Assembly: GCF_006547145.1 (NCBI RefSeq)
Contig: NZ_CP041244.1
Location: 5,704,001 to 5,768,000, forward strand
Source: Actinomadura sp. WMMA1423
GTDB lineage: Bacteria; Actinomycetota; Actinomycetes; Streptosporangiales; Streptosporangiaceae
Direction of reading: 5' to 3'
DNA length: 64,000 nt
The notes under the pieces are model-generated. The model did not search any database. It saw nothing but the letters and a program-made list of their open reading frames with translations, and had not been told where the DNA came from. Shown piece by piece: positions 63,100 to 64,000 of the stretch (within the stretch, counting starts at the first letter, position 1; the number at the start of each line of letters is the position of its first letter). Position numbers and translations under genes: made by a program.

Positions 63100-64000
63100 G
63101 TGAACGAGGCGGAGTCCTGGAGCGCGTGGTCGCCCAGGGACGCCAGCGTCGCGGTGAACCTGTGGCGCCCGGTGCCGTGCACCTTCCACAGCAGATGCAC
63201 GGTCGTGCGAGTGCGGCCCTTCTCGACGGCCTGGCGGCGCGGCGGCTCGGGGGCGTCCTCGTCGCTGCGCCACCACTGGTAGGAGATGTCGCCGGGCTTC
63301 CCGTCGGTGGTGAGCGTGCCGGTGACGTTGACCTCGTCCCCGCAGGGCGGGCGCGGGTCGTCGACCTTGACGTCCACGGCGGTCACGACCGGCCCCGCGC
63401 CCCCGGCGGGCCGATGCGTCCAGGCGAAGAGGGCCGCCGCCACCACGAGAGGGATCAGCAGCGTCGTCAGCAGGCGGACGACGCGCCGTCGCCGCCGGGG
63501 CTTCGGCGGGACGTAGGTCGTGCGGTACGCCTCGGGGAGCCGGGCGGTGGGCGCGTCGGTCGTGGTCCGCTCGACGGGCGGGAGGTCCGCAGGGGAGGCG
63601 AGGGCCGTCTCACTCCGGGTCAGCGGTGCCGGTCCGGTGGCGTGGGCGCGCGTGGGTGCGGGGTCGGCGGGGGAGGCGCCGCCGGAGAGCGCGGCGGCGG
63701 GGGAGGCCTCGTCCGAGGCGCCCAGCATCTCCAGGAGTCGCGAGGCGGTCGGGCGGGCGTCCGGGTCCTTGGCCATGGCGGCGGAGACCGCGGCGCGCAG
63801 GACGCCCGGCAGGCTGCGCAGGTCGGGCGCGTCGTTCAGGATCTGCCCGATCATGCGCTCGGTGGTGTCGGCGCCGAACGGGCGCCGCCCGGTGGCCGCG
63901 AAGACCACCACCCCGCCCCAGGCGAAGACGTCGGACGCCGGGCGCGGATCGTCGAGGAGCTGCTCGGGGGCCATGTAGGCGGGGGTGCCCAGGGCCTGGC
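63081..64000 (-). CDS. Transmembrane serine/threonine protein kinase, C-terminal part (runs off the right edge)
   Basis: The last ~306 residues are present. LGTPAYMAPEQ is the activation-segment end with the APE motif, SDVFAWGGVVVFAATGRRPF is the F helix and KDPDARPTASRLLEMLG closes the kinase domain. A Pro/Ala/Thr-rich juxtamembrane stretch follows, then arginine cluster RRRRRVV and a membrane helix (LLTTLLIPLVVAAALFAW). A ~110-residue outer domain with two cysteines (PPCGDEV, TYSC) is not PASTA. The N-lobe is outside the window. Confidence 0.88.
   Translation of the reverse strand, partial: QALGTPAYMAPEQLLDDPRPASDVFAWGGVVVFAATGRRPFGADTTERMIGQILNDAPDLRSLPGVLRAAVSAAMAKDPDARPTASRLLEMLGASDEASPAAALSGGASPADPAPTRAHATGPAPLTRSETALASPADLPPVERTTTDAPTARLPEAYRTTYVPPKPRRRRRVVRLLTTLLIPLVVAAALFAWTHRPAGGAGPVVTAVDVKVDDPRPPCGDEVNVTGTLTTDGKPGDISYQWWRSDEDAPEPPRRQAVEKGRTRTTVHLLWKVHGTGRHRFTATLASLGDHALQDSASFTYSCAR

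Noticed and set aside
1..64000. Search for tRNA, rRNA or a large mobile element
   Set aside because: No cloverleaf with CCA-proximal GTTCGA-type arm, rRNA-like sequence, integrase or intact transposase was noticed by reading; a tRNAscan run would be the decisive check.

Overview
The window is about 64 kb of very GC-rich DNA with short gaps, frequent ATGA/GTGA/TGATG gene overlaps, GTG starts, and actinobacterial families: a LitR/CarH B12 photoreceptor with an ECF sigma factor, MmyB-free tandem PucR regulators, cydABDC, an Rv2629-type protein and an Rv0571c-type fusion. This points to a filamentous actinomycete; a member of Streptosporangiales such as Actinomadura is my best guess, but that rests on gene content only. 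No tRNA, rRNA or CRISPR array was seen.

1-12.4 kb is a sugar or sugar-acid utilisation locus. A leftward operon (NAD-dependent SDR, enolase-superfamily dehydratase, Gfo/Idh/MocA oxidoreductase) diverges from a LacI regulator and an aldose 1-epimerase. Next come a carbohydrate ABC transporter (two permeases and a lipoprotein, no ATPase), a second Gfo/Idh/MocA enzyme, an alpha/beta hydrolase, and a secreted CBM plus PL9-type pectate lyase. Two different LacI-type operators punctuate it: TGCAAACGGTTGCAGTAAC-like sites at three places, and AGAAAGCGCTTTC-like sites at the transporter and lyase promoters.

12.4-15.3 kb holds a MarR repressor, a WrbA-type quinone oxidoreductase with a twin palindromic operator, and a DHA2 exporter. 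15.3-29.9 kb is a light-response island: carotenoid genes (CruF-like hydratase, CrtD-like desaturase, glycosyltransferase, CrtA-like monooxygenase, CrtB, CrtI) interleaved with plsX and plsY paralogues; an SDR-DUF2867 protein, a photolyase, TspO, LitR, a LitS-like sigma factor and a YbgA-like protein. The pathway looks like an acyclic, glycosylated and possibly acylated keto-carotenoid, since no lycopene cyclase is present.

29.9-33.2 kb has a second DHA2 exporter and a secreted beta-propeller protein. 33.2-46.6 kb is a dormancy-type block: a long HPF with duplicated C-terminal domain, DUF1918, a divergent PRPP synthetase, universal stress protein, phosphoribosyltransferase-hydrolase fusion, DUF2267, PolX-PHP and a Balon/Rv2629-type ribosome factor. 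A DosR-box-like palindrome, GGG(A/C)CGAAGGTCC, lies upstream of three of these units. The block is interrupted by a TnpB remnant, a serine hydrolase and a fused 5-oxoprolinase/hydantoinase.

46.7-64 kb has an iron-sulfur (6-4) photolyase-like protein, cydA-cydB-cydD-cydC (cytochrome bd and its exporter), two PucR-type regulators, two secreted proteins separated by strong twin hairpins, an uncharacterised membrane protein, a NarL-type sensor histidine kinase, and the 3' end of a transmembrane Ser/Thr kinase.
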